The position numbers and the translations under genes are program-made. From JANNWF01 sp052390415 (GTDB lineage Bacteria > Pseudomonadota > Gammaproteobacteria > Xanthomonadales > Xanthomonadaceae): 17,386 bases of DNA. Positions 1 through 7,927 of this stretch are shown here, piece by piece. Below the pieces are notes generated by a model that saw only the letters and a program-made list of their open reading frames with translations, was not told where the DNA came from and searched no databases. Numbering within the stretch: the first letter of the stretch is position 1; each line of letters opens with the position of its first letter. The stretch covers positions 1-17,386 of the forward strand of contig JBQTGY010000120.1 of the NCBI GenBank assembly GCA_052390415.1, given 5' to 3'.

Positions 1-33
1 GGATGGGCGTGATGGACGCCGCTCCGGAGCGAG

Positions 34-55
34 GCCAATAGCCAAAGCTATTGGC
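34..55 (-). terminator. Perfect 9-bp hairpin downstream of ctpA
   Basis: GCCAATAGC and GCTATTGGC pair perfectly around a CAAA loop, 67 bases past the ctpA stop on the minus strand. Weaker pairing continues outward (GGAC and GCTCC at 14-25 against GGAGC and GTCC at 64-74), giving a long imperfect stem. There is no T-run after it, so it is either a factor-assisted terminator or an RNA-stabilising or repeat-type palindrome. The rest of 1-122 holds no gene that I can see. Confidence 0.45.
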
Positions 56-122
56 GGAGTGAGGAGCAAGTCCAGCGCGGCCAGACCGAGCGAGCTACTT
101 TCGATTTGTCCGTTACAGTCCA

Positions 123-1436
123 CTAGCCCGGCTTGCTCGCTCCAAACAGCGCCAGACCCTTGAGCAAAGTCAGCGCTTCACGCAGCACCAGATCATTGAT
201 CGGAGCCTCGCTGTCTTCGTTCGCATCGACCTCGGCGTCGCCGGCGGTCAGGTGCCCCGGCAAATCGCGCTCGCGCACTTCGGGGGTGCGATCTCCGCCT
301 GGACTGCGCACCACTTCGTCATCGGCCACACGAATGTCGGGCACCAGACCGCTGGCCTGAATGGAGCGGTCGTTGGGGGTGAAATAGCGCGCGGTGGTGA
401 GCTTGAGCGCATCACCATTGTCCAGCGGCAACACGGTTTGCACCGAGCCTTTGCCGAAACTTGAGCTGCCCATGATCAGCGCGCGCCGGTGGTCTTGCAG
501 CGCGCCGGCCAGCACTTCCGCCGCTGAGGCGGTGCCGCTATCGGCCAGGATGATGATGGGTGCACCTTTCAGGGCGTCACCGCGTTTGGCACGGAACGCG
601 CTGTTGGAATAGGGCAAGCGGCCGCGGGTCGACACGATGGTGCCGCCATCGAGAAACACATCCGCCGCTTCGATGGCGGCGTTCAACAGGCCACCTGGAT
701 TGCTGCGCAGATCCAGCACCAAACCTTTCAACGGCGCGGCCTTGGTGTTGATGGTGGCCAGCTTGGTTGCGGTTTCGCGGCCGGTATCGCTTTGGAAATG
801 GCTGATGCGCAGATAACCGAAACCCGGCGCCAACAAGGACGTGCGCACGCTGCCGACACGGATGGTCTCGCGCACCAAGGTCATCGCCAAGGGTTCGGCT
901 TCACCTTCGCGCAGGATCACCAACTTGATCTCGCTGCCGGGCTCGCCGCGCAGCGATTCCACCGCAGCGTCGATGTTGCTGGCGGTGATTTGCTCGCCGT
1001 CAATCTCAGTGATGATGTCGCCCGAACGGATGCCTGCGCGCGCGGCCGGAGTCTCGTCGATGGGTGCGACCACGATCAGGGTGCGATCGGGGCGCTGAGC
1101 CACTTCCAGGCCGAGTCCGTCGTAGGCACCGCTGCTGAGCTCGCTCAAATCACGGTTGGCATCGGAATCGAGATAACCGCTGTGCGGATCCAGATCGGCC
1201 AACAAGCCGCGGATCGCCGATTGCATCAGCGTGGCATCGTCGACGGGATCGACGTATGCCTGTTTGACCGCGCGAAAAACGGCCACAAAGCGGCGAATTT
1301 CATCAAGACTGACGCGCTCGCCTTCAGCCACCTCGACCAGACCGATGTCCCCGGTCGGCTCGGCGACGTCGTCTTGAGCCAGAGCGGCTTGGGTCACCGC
1401 CAGCGAGAGAAACAAACCCAACAGATGTGTGCGCAT
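123..1436 (-). CDS. ctpA: S41 carboxy-terminal processing protease (CtpA-like)
   Basis: Exported serine protease of 437 residues that should trim or degrade periplasmic substrates from their C-termini. The start ATG at 1436 opens a clean signal peptide (Arg-2, hydrophobic core, cleavage after Ala-20 in AALA-QDD). The frame stays open to 1823, but that part reads through an intergenic repeat and into envC. A PDZ domain covers about residues 105-190. The S41 core follows, with the NPGG motif at 246-249, nucleophile Ser-304 in DSGTASAAE and general base Lys-329 in SSFGKGSVQ. The 25-residue Ser-Lys spacing is that of the family. Downstream of gpmI and envC, an order widely seen in gammaproteobacteria, which suggests a cell-wall or division-linked role. 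In that order the protease may regulate peptidoglycan hydrolases, which is inference. The C-terminal tail from about residue 375 is acidic and likely disordered. Confidence 0.95.
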   Translation of the reverse strand: MRTHLLGLFLSLAVTQAALAQDDVAEPTGDIGLVEVAEGERVSLDEIRRFVAVFRAVKQAYVDPVDDATLMQSAIRGLLADLDPHSGYLDSDANRDLSELSSGAYDGLGLEVAQRPDRTLIVVAPIDETPAARAGIRSGDIITEIDGEQITASNIDAAVESLRGEPGSEIKLVILREGEAEPLAMTLVRETIRVGSVRTSLLAPGFGYLRISHFQSDTGRETATKLATINTKAAPLKGLVLDLRSNPGGLLNAAIEAADVFLDGGTIVSTRGRLPYSNSAFRAKRGDALKGAPIIILADSGTASAAEVLAGALQDHRRALIMGSSSFGKGSVQTVLPLDNGDALKLTTARYFTPNDRSIQASGLVPDIRVADDEVVRSPGGDRTPEVRERDLPGHLTAGDAEVDANEDSEAPINDLVLREALTLLKGLALFGASKPG

Positions 1437-1442
1437 GCAGCA

Positions 1443-1448
1443 ATTATA
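1443..1448 (-). promoter_or_regulatory. Consensus -10 box for ctpA, possible leaderless transcript
   Basis: Reading the minus strand, a perfect TATAAT ends six bases before the ctpA ATG (TATAAT-TGCTGC-ATG). With usual spacing, transcription would start at or within a base or two of the ATG. No Shine-Dalgarno sequence lies between the box and the start, consistent with a leaderless mRNA. No good -35 hexamer is visible 16-18 bases upstream, which is the main weakness. Confidence 0.5.
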
Positions 1449-1498
1449 GAGATGGTGGCGCTTGCCGCGCAGTGAATATTGATTGGCTCTGGGGACTG

Positions 1499-1574
1499 GG
1501 GACTCGGGACTCGCAAAAGCAGAAGCAAAGCGCTGTCTGCTTTCAGGAATCACGTGACCCGAGTCCCGAGTCCC
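1499..1574. repeat. Inverted repeat of GGGACTC units between envC and ctpA
   Basis: The arm GGGACTCGGGACTCG (1499-1513) is perfectly complementary to CGAGTCCCGAGTCCC (1560-1574). Each arm is itself a tandem of GGGACTC-type units, and a further degenerate unit precedes the left arm at 1491-1498. Inside the loop AAAGCAG and CTGCTTT form a second stem. The element fills most of the 158-base gap between the envC stop and the ctpA ATG. It belongs, from general knowledge, to the dispersed short repeats common in Xanthomonadales intergenic DNA. In RNA it could attenuate read-through from gpmI-envC into ctpA. Confidence 0.75.
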
Positions 1575-1594
1575 AAAAGCCAAACCGCCCCCAC

Positions 1595-2758
1595 CTACCT
1601 GCGTTGCAGCCAGCGCGCCGGGTCCACCGGTTTGCCTTTGTGGCGCAATTCGAAGTACAAGCCTGCTGCGGCCTGTCCACCGGAAGTGCCCGCCAGCGCG
1701 ACCACTTCGCCGGCCTCGACCCAATCGCCAGCCGCCCGCAAGAGGGCGTCGGTACTGGCGTAGAGACTCATGTATCCGTCGCCGTGATCGATGATGGCGA
1801 TCAGACCGAAGCCTTTCAACCAATCGGCAAAAGCGATGCGCCCGTGCGCCACCGCGCGAACCTCAGCGCCGGCTTTTGCCTGGATCAGCCAGCCGTTGCT
1901 GACCCGGCCATCACCACTGGGTCGGCCGAAACTGGCCTGCAAGACGCCTGCGAGTGGCCACGGCAAGCGCCCAGCCATGGTTGAAAAGGGCGCCGCGCCG
2001 TCCAGTTGTTGCGGGATGTCGCCAAAAATGTCTTGCAAGCGCGTCAGCAGCGCCAGCAGCGCCACTTCATCGCGACCCAAGGCAGCCAGCTTTGAGCCAC
2101 TGTCCTTGAAGCGCTTCTCGATGTCCGCCAGCAGCACACGGCGCGCAGCGCGCTCCGCATCCAACTCCGTCAATGCCGCTGCTTGCTGCTCACGCGCCTG
2201 CGCCAACACCGTCTGCTGTGTCTGCACGGCGGCACGCGCTTGCTCGAGCGCTGCCAAATCTCCCAATAGGGCTTCGATGCGGGAGACGCGCGCGCGGCGA
2301 AAGTAGCCGAGGTAGCCGAGGGTGCGGCCAAGGGCGTCGACGCGGTCTTGCGCCAACAACATCTTGAGTGGCGCGTGCTGGCCCTGCGCATGCAGTGCGC
2401 GCAGCAATTGCGCCAATGATTCGCGCTGCGAGTCGAGCCGGGTCGACAATTCCGTGGCCTCGGCCTGCAACGATTCGAGTTGGCTGACCTGCGCCGCCAA
2501 GTCGGTGTCCAGCGTGCGCAACACGGCGCTGGCTTCACTGATCTTGCGGTCTGACGCCCGCAATTCCGCAGCGGCGCTATCACGCTCGCCACCGAGAACC
2601 TCTTGTTCCTGGGTGACCAGCGCGATGTCCTCGCGCAGTTTTTCCAACTTCGCCTGCGCCGCCTGTTTTTCGGCCTCACGCGTCGCGCTGGCATCCTGAC
2701 CGAGAGCAGTGCCCGCGCCGAGCAGCGCCATTCCCAAAGTAAGTGCGCGGAGAATCAC
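1595..2758 (-). CDS. envC: EnvC-like murein hydrolase activator (degenerate LytM/M23)
   Basis: Periplasmic coiled-coil protein of 387 residues that should activate N-acetylmuramoyl-L-alanine amidases at the division septum. A signal peptide occupies residues 1-20. Long heptad-rich helices cover about 25-125 and 155-240. The LytM domain is about 288-383. Its metal motifs are broken in the way known for E. coli EnvC: the usual HxxxD stretch is SNGWLIQ, and the HxH stretch reads GLYFELRHKGKPVDP, lacking the histidines. Ala-307 to Gly-327 (ADWLKGFGLIAIIDHGDG) also closely resembles E. coli EnvC. It is therefore expected to be a non-catalytic regulator. The start is GTG, overlapping the gpmI stop as GTGA, with GGAG eight bases upstream inside gpmI, so translation is probably coupled. 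A second possible start, ATG at residue 10, would destroy the signal peptide. Confidence 0.93.
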   Translation of the reverse strand: MILRALTLGMALLGAGTALGQDASATREAEKQAAQAKLEKLREDIALVTQEQEVLGGERDSAAAELRASDRKISEASAVLRTLDTDLAAQVSQLESLQAEATELSTRLDSQRESLAQLLRALHAQGQHAPLKMLLAQDRVDALGRTLGYLGYFRRARVSRIEALLGDLAALEQARAAVQTQQTVLAQAREQQAAALTELDAERAARRVLLADIEKRFKDSGSKLAALGRDEVALLALLTRLQDIFGDIPQQLDGAAPFSTMAGRLPWPLAGVLQASFGRPSGDGRVSNGWLIQAKAGAEVRAVAHGRIAFADWLKGFGLIAIIDHGDGYMSLYASTDALLRAAGDWVEAGEVVALAGTSGGQAAAGLYFELRHKGKPVDPARWLQRR

Positions 2759-4287
2759 ACGGCAAACTCCAGCAGCGAGCGGCCCGTCATGTCCGCCGGT
2801 ACAGGCAGACCCAACAGCGTGAGAAGGGTCGGCGCAACGTCTTGCAACGCACCGCCGCCGCGAACCGTGGCTTTGCGACCGACATAAACCAGCGGCACCG
2901 GCCCGATGGTATGCGAGGTGTGCGGCTGCCCACTCTCAGGATCGGACATCTGCTCCAGGTTGCCGTGATCGGCGGTCAGCAACATCTCGCCGCCGACCGC
3001 AGTGATGGCGTGGACGATTTCGCCGATCGCCACATCCACCGCTTCGACGGCCGCAATTGCCGCCGACAGGATGCCGGTGTGGCCGACCATGTCGGGATTG
3101 GCGATGTTGCAGATGATGAGGTGGTGACGCTGGGCGCGAATGTCGTCCACCAACTTTGCCGTCAGCTCAGGACAACTCATCTGCGGTTGCAGGTCGTAGG
3201 TGGCAACCCGCGGTGACGGGATCAGGATGCGGTCTTCACCGACCTGTGGCGTCTCCATGCCGCCGCTGAAGAAGAACGTGACGTGGGCGTACTTTTCGGT
3301 CTCGGCGATGCGCAGTTGGGTCAAACCATGCGCGGCAATCACTTCGGGCAAGGTGTTGTGCAGGCTGCTTGGCGGATACGCGACGGCAGCGGGCAAGTCC
3401 GCGGCGTATTCGGTCAGACAAACGAAATGCCCGAGCTTGGGCCGTTGCCCACGATCAAACCCGGTCAGCTGCGGCTGCACAAAACACGCCGTCAACTGGC
3501 GTGCACGATCCGCGCGAAAATTCATGAAGACGACCGCATCGCCGCTCGCCATGGGCTGCGCGCCGTCCAACACCGTCGGCAACACGAATTCGTCGTTCTC
3601 ACCGCGTGCATAGGCCGCTTGCAAGGCACTACTGGCGTCGGTCGCATGCTGATCCGCACGTGCGTGCACCAGCGCATTCCAAGCCAGGTTGACCCGATCC
3701 CATCGATTGTCGCGATCCATCGCGTAGTAGCGACCACTCACCGAGTGGATGCGCGCGCCGGGGATGGCATCGCAATGCGCTTGTAGCGCGATCAGACTCG
3801 TCGCCGCAGAGCGCGGCGGTGTGTCGCGGCCATCAAGGAACGCGTGCACCGCGATTTTCGCCACACCGCGTCGCTGCGCCAACTCGAGCATTGCGAAAAT
3901 GTGTACTTCGTGGCTGTGCACGCCGCCGGGCGACAACAAGCCCATCACGTGCAAGGTGCCGTCGGCGGCGACCACGGCATCGCAGGCCGCGAGCAATTCC
4001 GGATTGGAATAAAAATCCCCGTCGACGATGGCTTTGTCGATGCGGGTGAGCTCCTGATACACAACACGACCGGCACCGAGATTCATGTGGCCGACCTCGG
4101 AATTGCCCATCTGTCCATCGGGCAAGCCCACGTGCAGCCCCGACGTATGAATCAAACCATGCGGACAAGTGGCGAGAAGCCGCCGCCAATTCGGCGCATC
4201 GGCGCAACTGATGGCGTTGTCTGGCGCGGCCTCGCGGTGTCCCCAGCCATCGAGAATCAGCAACAACACTGGCTTGGGGCGGGTCAC
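2755..4287 (-). CDS. gpmI: 2,3-bisphosphoglycerate-independent phosphoglycerate mutase
   Basis: Cytoplasmic glycolytic and gluconeogenic enzyme interconverting 3- and 2-phosphoglycerate through a phosphoserine intermediate. It uses two Mn ions in the alkaline-phosphatase fold. Translated from GTG at 4287 it is 510 residues, the family's usual length. Asp-13 lies in LILDGWG and nucleophile Ser-63 in GQMGNSEVGH, close to the classic Asp12/Ser62. Further metal and substrate motifs are HAFLDGRDTPP, SGRYYAMDRDNRW, NFRADRARQ, NPDMVGHTG, TADHGNLE and HTSHT, all intact. The frame is open to a GTG at 4335. That start has no ribosome binding site and lies upstream of a likely -10 box, while the 4287 start has GGAG five bases before it. 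It is first in a unit with envC, overlapping by four bases. Confidence 0.96.
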   Translation of the reverse strand: MTRPKPVLLLILDGWGHREAAPDNAISCADAPNWRRLLATCPHGLIHTSGLHVGLPDGQMGNSEVGHMNLGAGRVVYQELTRIDKAIVDGDFYSNPELLAACDAVVAADGTLHVMGLLSPGGVHSHEVHIFAMLELAQRRGVAKIAVHAFLDGRDTPPRSAATSLIALQAHCDAIPGARIHSVSGRYYAMDRDNRWDRVNLAWNALVHARADQHATDASSALQAAYARGENDEFVLPTVLDGAQPMASGDAVVFMNFRADRARQLTACFVQPQLTGFDRGQRPKLGHFVCLTEYAADLPAAVAYPPSSLHNTLPEVIAAHGLTQLRIAETEKYAHVTFFFSGGMETPQVGEDRILIPSPRVATYDLQPQMSCPELTAKLVDDIRAQRHHLIICNIANPDMVGHTGILSAAIAAVEAVDVAIGEIVHAITAVGGEMLLTADHGNLEQMSDPESGQPHTSHTIGPVPLVYVGRKATVRGGGALQDVAPTLLTLLGLPVPADMTGRSLLEFAV

Positions 4288-4292
4288 GGCAG

Positions 4293-4296
4293 CTCC
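4293..4296 (-). promoter_or_regulatory. Ribosome binding site that decides the gpmI start
   Basis: On the minus strand GGAG sits five bases before the GTG at 4287. The alternative GTG at 4335 has nothing comparable. This, with the 510-residue length and the upstream -10 box, is why the shorter form was chosen. Confidence 0.7.
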
Positions 4297-4316
4297 GGTG
4301 GGACGTCTGGAAACCG

Positions 4317-4322
4317 ATTCTA
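4317..4322 (-). promoter_or_regulatory. Likely -10 box for gpmI-envC
   Basis: TAGAAT on the minus strand matches the sigma-70 -10 consensus at five of six bases. It would place the transcription start near 4310, giving a leader of about 23 bases carrying the GGAG site before the GTG at 4287. No convincing -35 is seen at 16-18 bases. Confidence 0.4.
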
Positions 4323-4429
4323 GCGTTTGTGCCACGCCGCACTGTGCGCCATCAGTTAAACCAAAAGGCGTCTGTGCGCATCAGAGCCATTGCATTGTGT
4401 ATTCCCTACGTCCTCACAGGAGCTTTCCC

Positions 4430-5098
4430 ATGTCACGCCAGAAATTTTCAGCCGCCACTGTCTTGTTGAGCGCCAGCTTGTTGTTGCCGGCGTTGGCGCA
4501 GGCCGAACCGAAGAGCATCGACAAGGTCAACGGCGCCATTCAGACCGAAGCCGGAGTCGAATACGGCGACCTCGAAACCGTCAACGGCGGCATCAGCGTG
4601 GCCAGCGGCACCCGCGCGCAAAGTGTCAGCACGGTCAACGGCGGCATCGTGCTGGGCGAATCCGCGCATGTCGAAAGCCTCGAAACCGTGAACGGCGGTA
4701 TCGGCATCGGCGCCGGCACCCTCATCGATGGTGGCGTCGAGACCGTCAATGGTGGAGTTTCACTGGCCAAGGATGCTGAAGTGGCCGGCGCCATCGAGAC
4801 CGTCAACGGCGGCATCAAGCTGAACGCCGCACGCGTCAATCTCGGAATCGAAACCGTCAACGGCGACATCGACGTGCTCAACGGCAGCGTCGTGAAAGGC
4901 GGCATCATCGTCCGCAAACCGTCGGGCTCATGGTTCAGCAACGCCACTCAGCGCACGCCGAAGGTCGTGATTGGCGCCAACAGCGTGGTCGTTGGCGAGA
5001 TGGTGTTCGAGCGCGAAGTGGAACTGATCGTGGACCCGAGCGCGACGATCGGCAAAGTGACCGGGGCCACCGTCAAGACCGCGGAAGTCGAGCGCTGA
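4430..5098 (+). CDS. Exported VNG-repeat beta-helix-like protein, function unknown
   Basis: A 222-residue protein with a clear signal peptide (cleavage after Ala-25, ALAQA-EP). Its mature part is built from a short repeat. The tripeptide VNG recurs at residues 33, 51, 69, 87, 106, 124 and 143, spaced 18 or 19 residues, mostly inside ETVNGGI. Such regular Gly- and Val-rich turns predict a right-handed beta-helix or bactofilin-like stack. DUF4097-type and polymer-forming proteins use similar VNGDI phrases, but I cannot assign it to either family. A charged C-terminal part (about 160-222) carries further short beta repeats (VVIGANSVVVGEMVF, IVDPSATIG). AGGAG lies seven bases before the ATG at 4430. 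The frame extends upstream to 4169 but there overlaps gpmI antisense. It is monocistronic, divergent from gpmI. No catalytic motif was seen, so a structural or envelope-surface role is inference. Confidence 0.88.
   Translation: MSRQKFSAATVLLSASLLLPALAQAEPKSIDKVNGAIQTEAGVEYGDLETVNGGISVASGTRAQSVSTVNGGIVLGESAHVESLETVNGGIGIGAGTLIDGGVETVNGGVSLAKDAEVAGAIETVNGGIKLNAARVNLGIETVNGDIDVLNGSVVKGGIIVRKPSGSWFSNATQRTPKVVIGANSVVVGEMVFEREVELIVDPSATIGKVTGATVKTAEVER
4526..4870 (+). repeat. Seven tandem VNG-encoding units inside the exported protein
   Basis: DNA units of 54-57 bases share a core close to GAAACCGTCAACGGCGGCAT. Five of the seven keep GTCAACGGC exactly. The others differ mainly at third codon positions (GTGAACGGC, GTCAATGGT), so the protein repeat appears to be under selection rather than freshly amplified. 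Confidence 0.8.
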
Positions 5099-5119
5099 TC
5101 GGCCGCAGGCAAGAGCAGC

Positions 5120-5146
5120 GGCGCAAGCTCCACCGGAGCTTGCGCC
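5120..5146. terminator. Hairpin between convergent genes, probably bidirectional
   Basis: GGCGCAAGCTCC pairs perfectly with GGAGCTTGCGCC around a three-base loop, a 12-bp stem. It lies 21 bases past the stop of the VNG-repeat gene and 60 bases past the stop of the opposing propeller gene. Neither side has a T-run, so termination may need help, but position and strength fit a shared terminator. Confidence 0.6.
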
Positions 5147-5206
5147 CGCAAAGTTCACGAACGATGTCATGGGGCGAAATGGCGAACAAGTCGTCGCGAA
5201 CCTGAC

Positions 5207-7927
5207 TCACTCAAACCCATTCGAAAACACGTCCGGCGCGCGCACGGCGCCGGGCAGCGGCCACGCCCACGCGCCGCGGCCACGGGTGAATACGGCCAAG
5301 GTGCTGAAGCCGCGATCAATCGCCATGTCCCAGATCATGACCCGCGGCAGGCCGTTGTCGAAACGGAACCATTGCGGGTCATCGGCGAGCCCCTCATCGG
5401 TGTAGTACAGGCCCCAGTCGGTGCCGACGAACACCTGGTTGGGCATGTTGGGATTGAAGGCGACACTGTTGGCGGGAATGTTGGGCAGGTTGCCGCTGAT
5501 GTTGCGCCATCCAAATGAGTTGCAGGCGTTGCTGCAGGTCAGTCGATAGACGTGTCCCGGCGTCACCGGTGTGTTCTGGTCAAATCCACCCAATGCCGCG
5601 TAACCCACGGCGGAGGCGGCGGGATTGGCCGCGTCAGCCACGTCGATCACTACATCCATGATCGGCCGATTGGGCAATACCGCATTGTTGGCGGTGACAT
5701 TGGTCCAGGTCGCCGAGTCGGCTGTGCCTTGGTTCATTCCATGACCCACCCAGACGTTGCCATCGTTGGTGCCCGCAATCACCACCTTCGGGGTTTTCAC
5801 GGCGTGATTCAATTGGTTGATGAAGGAACGTCCAGCCAGGGTGCCCTTGGTCAGATTGGGGCTGTTGGCATACCAACTGGTGCGCGGGATGCCACCTTGC
5901 AACGTCTCCCACACGCGGGTAGTGCCGGCGATCATGTAGGTGCAGCCGAGCGCCGCGGTGCAACCACTCCCGGCCACGTCCAGCGCGCCATAGCGATACA
6001 ACTCGAACGGCATCACGAAGCTGAGCACGTCGCCGCCCCAGGCGGGCGAGGTTTGCGGTGTCGCGCTCTGCACCGAGCTGTCGGGGCCATTCGCGGATAC
6101 GGTCACGCCGCCGTTCTGGCTGGACCAATACCAGCGTTGCTGCAACACCGGCTCGATGCGAGTAAAGATGCCATCACCGCCATTGCGAACCGTCCACGTC
6201 GTCGGACCCGGATTGCCTGACGACCAGCGCGCATACGAGCTGCCGTTGTCCTGCGCACCGCCGCTGGCTCCGGGCAAGGCACTGCTGGCGAAGTTTGCGC
6301 TGATGTCGCCGGAATAGAACTCGATGCTGTTGATGGATTGGTTGAGCGAGGTGTAGCTGGGGCGATTGCCCGCCGTGGTGCCACCCGTACCAAAGCGCAC
6401 ATTGTTGGTGACGTAGACACCACCATCGGAACCGGTCAGCACGGCATCACTGTTGAAGCCGCCGCCGGCGCTGCGCAAATAGGCAGTGGCATGGTGATCC
6501 ACGTGCACGTTGCCGCCGCTGTAGCCGCAGGTGATGTTCTGAAACGTGCTGCCGCCGTTGCTGGAGCGGTACAGGTCAACGCCGCTGAGCAGCACCGTGT
6601 TGGCGTCGTTGGGATCCACCGTGAGATTGGCGTCGTACCACATCTGTCCGCCGCCGCTGGCAGCACTGCTGCAACTGTTGGCTTGCACGCTGGTACCGGT
6701 GGCGGTCTGCGTCCAGGTGTCGCCGCCATTGGCGGTTCGCCAGACGCCGAACACGTTGTTGGCGGTGGCGTGCGAGCCCATCGCATACATGACATTGGAA
6801 TCGCTGGTCGAGATCGCCAACTCGATGCGGCCCAGCACCTTGCCGGTTGGATTGCCATCGGCCGTGCCGGTCGGCCAACCGCTGTCACGCAGACTCCAAT
6901 CGGCCAGCGCCGGACAACCTGTCGTCGGCATTGCCGCGCGATACACGCCATTGGCGCCGAGATTGGCCAGATCCGGCTGCACCGGCGTGGGATTGCCGCG
7001 TGTGCCGACGGCGGCAAACAGCACGCTGTTGCCACCTCCGCGATCCACCGCGATCAAGCCGGTGATGTCTTGCCGCTGGCTGCTGTGCGGGTTGGTAAAG
7101 CAGGGTCCGGACCAGTCGCTGCCACCGTTGTAGGAGAAGTACAGGCCAGTCTTGGTGCCGACGATGACCGTATTGGAGTTGTTGGGATCGGTGACGACCT
7201 TGCCGATCGCCTGATACTGCGGAAAGCCGAGCGCGGTGGATGGCGCGTAGAACGGGTTGAACACGTTCTCGCCCAACACCTGCCACGTGGCACCTGCATC
7301 GCTGCTTTTCAGCAAGCCGGAAGCACCGAACGAAAACGAGCCGTAGCGCAGATCGCCGGTACCGGCATAGATCACATCCGGATTGTTGGGATCGATATGC
7401 AGGTCGCCGATGGCGTTGCTGGCGATCTCCGGTTGATCGGTGACTGCCGCCCATGTCGTGCCCGCACCGCAACAGTTGCTGCTCTTCCAGACGCCGCCGC
7501 CATCGGTCGCCGCATACACCGTGTGCAAGCCGCCGCCATCGGGCCCACGCGGATCGACCACGATGTCGTTGACGCGGCCGCTGACCATGCCGTATGGGCC
7601 GTTGGAATTGTTGATCAAGGGCGTGGGACCAATGGCGGTCCATGTATCGGGATCGAGTGCCAACGGCGAGGCCGAACGATTCCGCGCAAAGCGACTGAAA
7701 TCACCCTTGGGCACGGCCGATTGCACGCGCGCGTCCTCAATCTTGGCATCGACATACCAGCCGGGGCTGAACTGCATGGTCGGATAGGCGACTCGATGCG
7801 CCCAGAAGTCGCCGCCAAACGGCTTCATGTTGATCTTGGCCGCCGGCGCGCTGGGCAGGGTTTGCCAAACCGCCAATCCAATCGCAGCGGTGATGGCAAC
7901 GACAAAAACGATCCGGACGATACGCAT
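5207..7927 (-). CDS. Large exported Asp-box beta-propeller protein with FSNGFE tail
   Basis: A 906-residue protein with an N-terminal signal or anchor segment (hydrophobic residues 4-20, possible cleavage near Ala-30). It has many repeats typical of sialidase, GH74 and sortilin-like propellers. Asp-boxes are seen at 208-215 (SSDAGATW), 265-272 (SYNGGSDW), 398-405 (TANGGDTW) and 455-462 (SSNGGSTF), each near a phrase like DPNNPDVIYAGT. A late VFTRGRGAWAW strand resembles the closing blade of such proteins. Several Cys pairs (for example 152/153, 276/338, 419/467) suggest periplasmic or extracellular folding. No sialidase or GH74 catalytic set could be identified, so enzymatic activity is unproven. 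It ends PDVFSNGFE, resembling tails seen on secreted proteins of this lineage. GAGGAA precedes the ATG at 7927 at good spacing. It is monocistronic, divergent from the M28 peptidase gene. Confidence 0.88.
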   Translation of the reverse strand: MRIVRIVFVVAITAAIGLAVWQTLPSAPAAKINMKPFGGDFWAHRVAYPTMQFSPGWYVDAKIEDARVQSAVPKGDFSRFARNRSASPLALDPDTWTAIGPTPLINNSNGPYGMVSGRVNDIVVDPRGPDGGGLHTVYAATDGGGVWKSSNCCGAGTTWAAVTDQPEIASNAIGDLHIDPNNPDVIYAGTGDLRYGSFSFGASGLLKSSDAGATWQVLGENVFNPFYAPSTALGFPQYQAIGKVVTDPNNSNTVIVGTKTGLYFSYNGGSDWSGPCFTNPHSSQRQDITGLIAVDRGGGNSVLFAAVGTRGNPTPVQPDLANLGANGVYRAAMPTTGCPALADWSLRDSGWPTGTADGNPTGKVLGRIELAISTSDSNVMYAMGSHATANNVFGVWRTANGGDTWTQTATGTSVQANSCSSAASGGGQMWYDANLTVDPNDANTVLLSGVDLYRSSNGGSTFQNITCGYSGGNVHVDHHATAYLRSAGGGFNSDAVLTGSDGGVYVTNNVRFGTGGTTAGNRPSYTSLNQSINSIEFYSGDISANFASSALPGASGGAQDNGSSYARWSSGNPGPTTWTVRNGGDGIFTRIEPVLQQRWYWSSQNGGVTVSANGPDSSVQSATPQTSPAWGGDVLSFVMPFELYRYGALDVAGSGCTAALGCTYMIAGTTRVWETLQGGIPRTSWYANSPNLTKGTLAGRSFINQLNHAVKTPKVVIAGTNDGNVWVGHGMNQGTADSATWTNVTANNAVLPNRPIMDVVIDVADAANPAASAVGYAALGGFDQNTPVTPGHVYRLTCSNACNSFGWRNISGNLPNIPANSVAFNPNMPNQVFVGTDWGLYYTDEGLADDPQWFRFDNGLPRVMIWDMAIDRGFSTLAVFTRGRGAWAWPLPGAVRAPDVFSNGFE

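Noticed and set aside
792..1475. Open frame of 227 codons on the plus strand opposite ctpA
   Set aside because: Shadow of the S41 protease frame, whose catalytic Ser, Lys and PDZ are intact; no ribosome site or recognisable domain.
1437..1823. N-terminal extension of ctpA into envC
   Set aside because: It translates the GGGACTC repeats and part of envC in another frame; ATG 1436 opens the signal peptide.
1595..2758. envC as an active M23 endopeptidase
   Set aside because: The metal-binding His and Asp of the LytM motifs are missing, as in E. coli EnvC.
4169..4429. N-terminal extension of the VNG-repeat gene
   Set aside because: Overlaps gpmI antisense; ATG 4430 has AGGAG and a signal peptide right after it.
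4526..4870. Regular 54-57-base repeats as a CRISPR or VNTR
   Set aside because: They lie in an intact reading frame and vary mainly at third positions, so they encode protein repeats.
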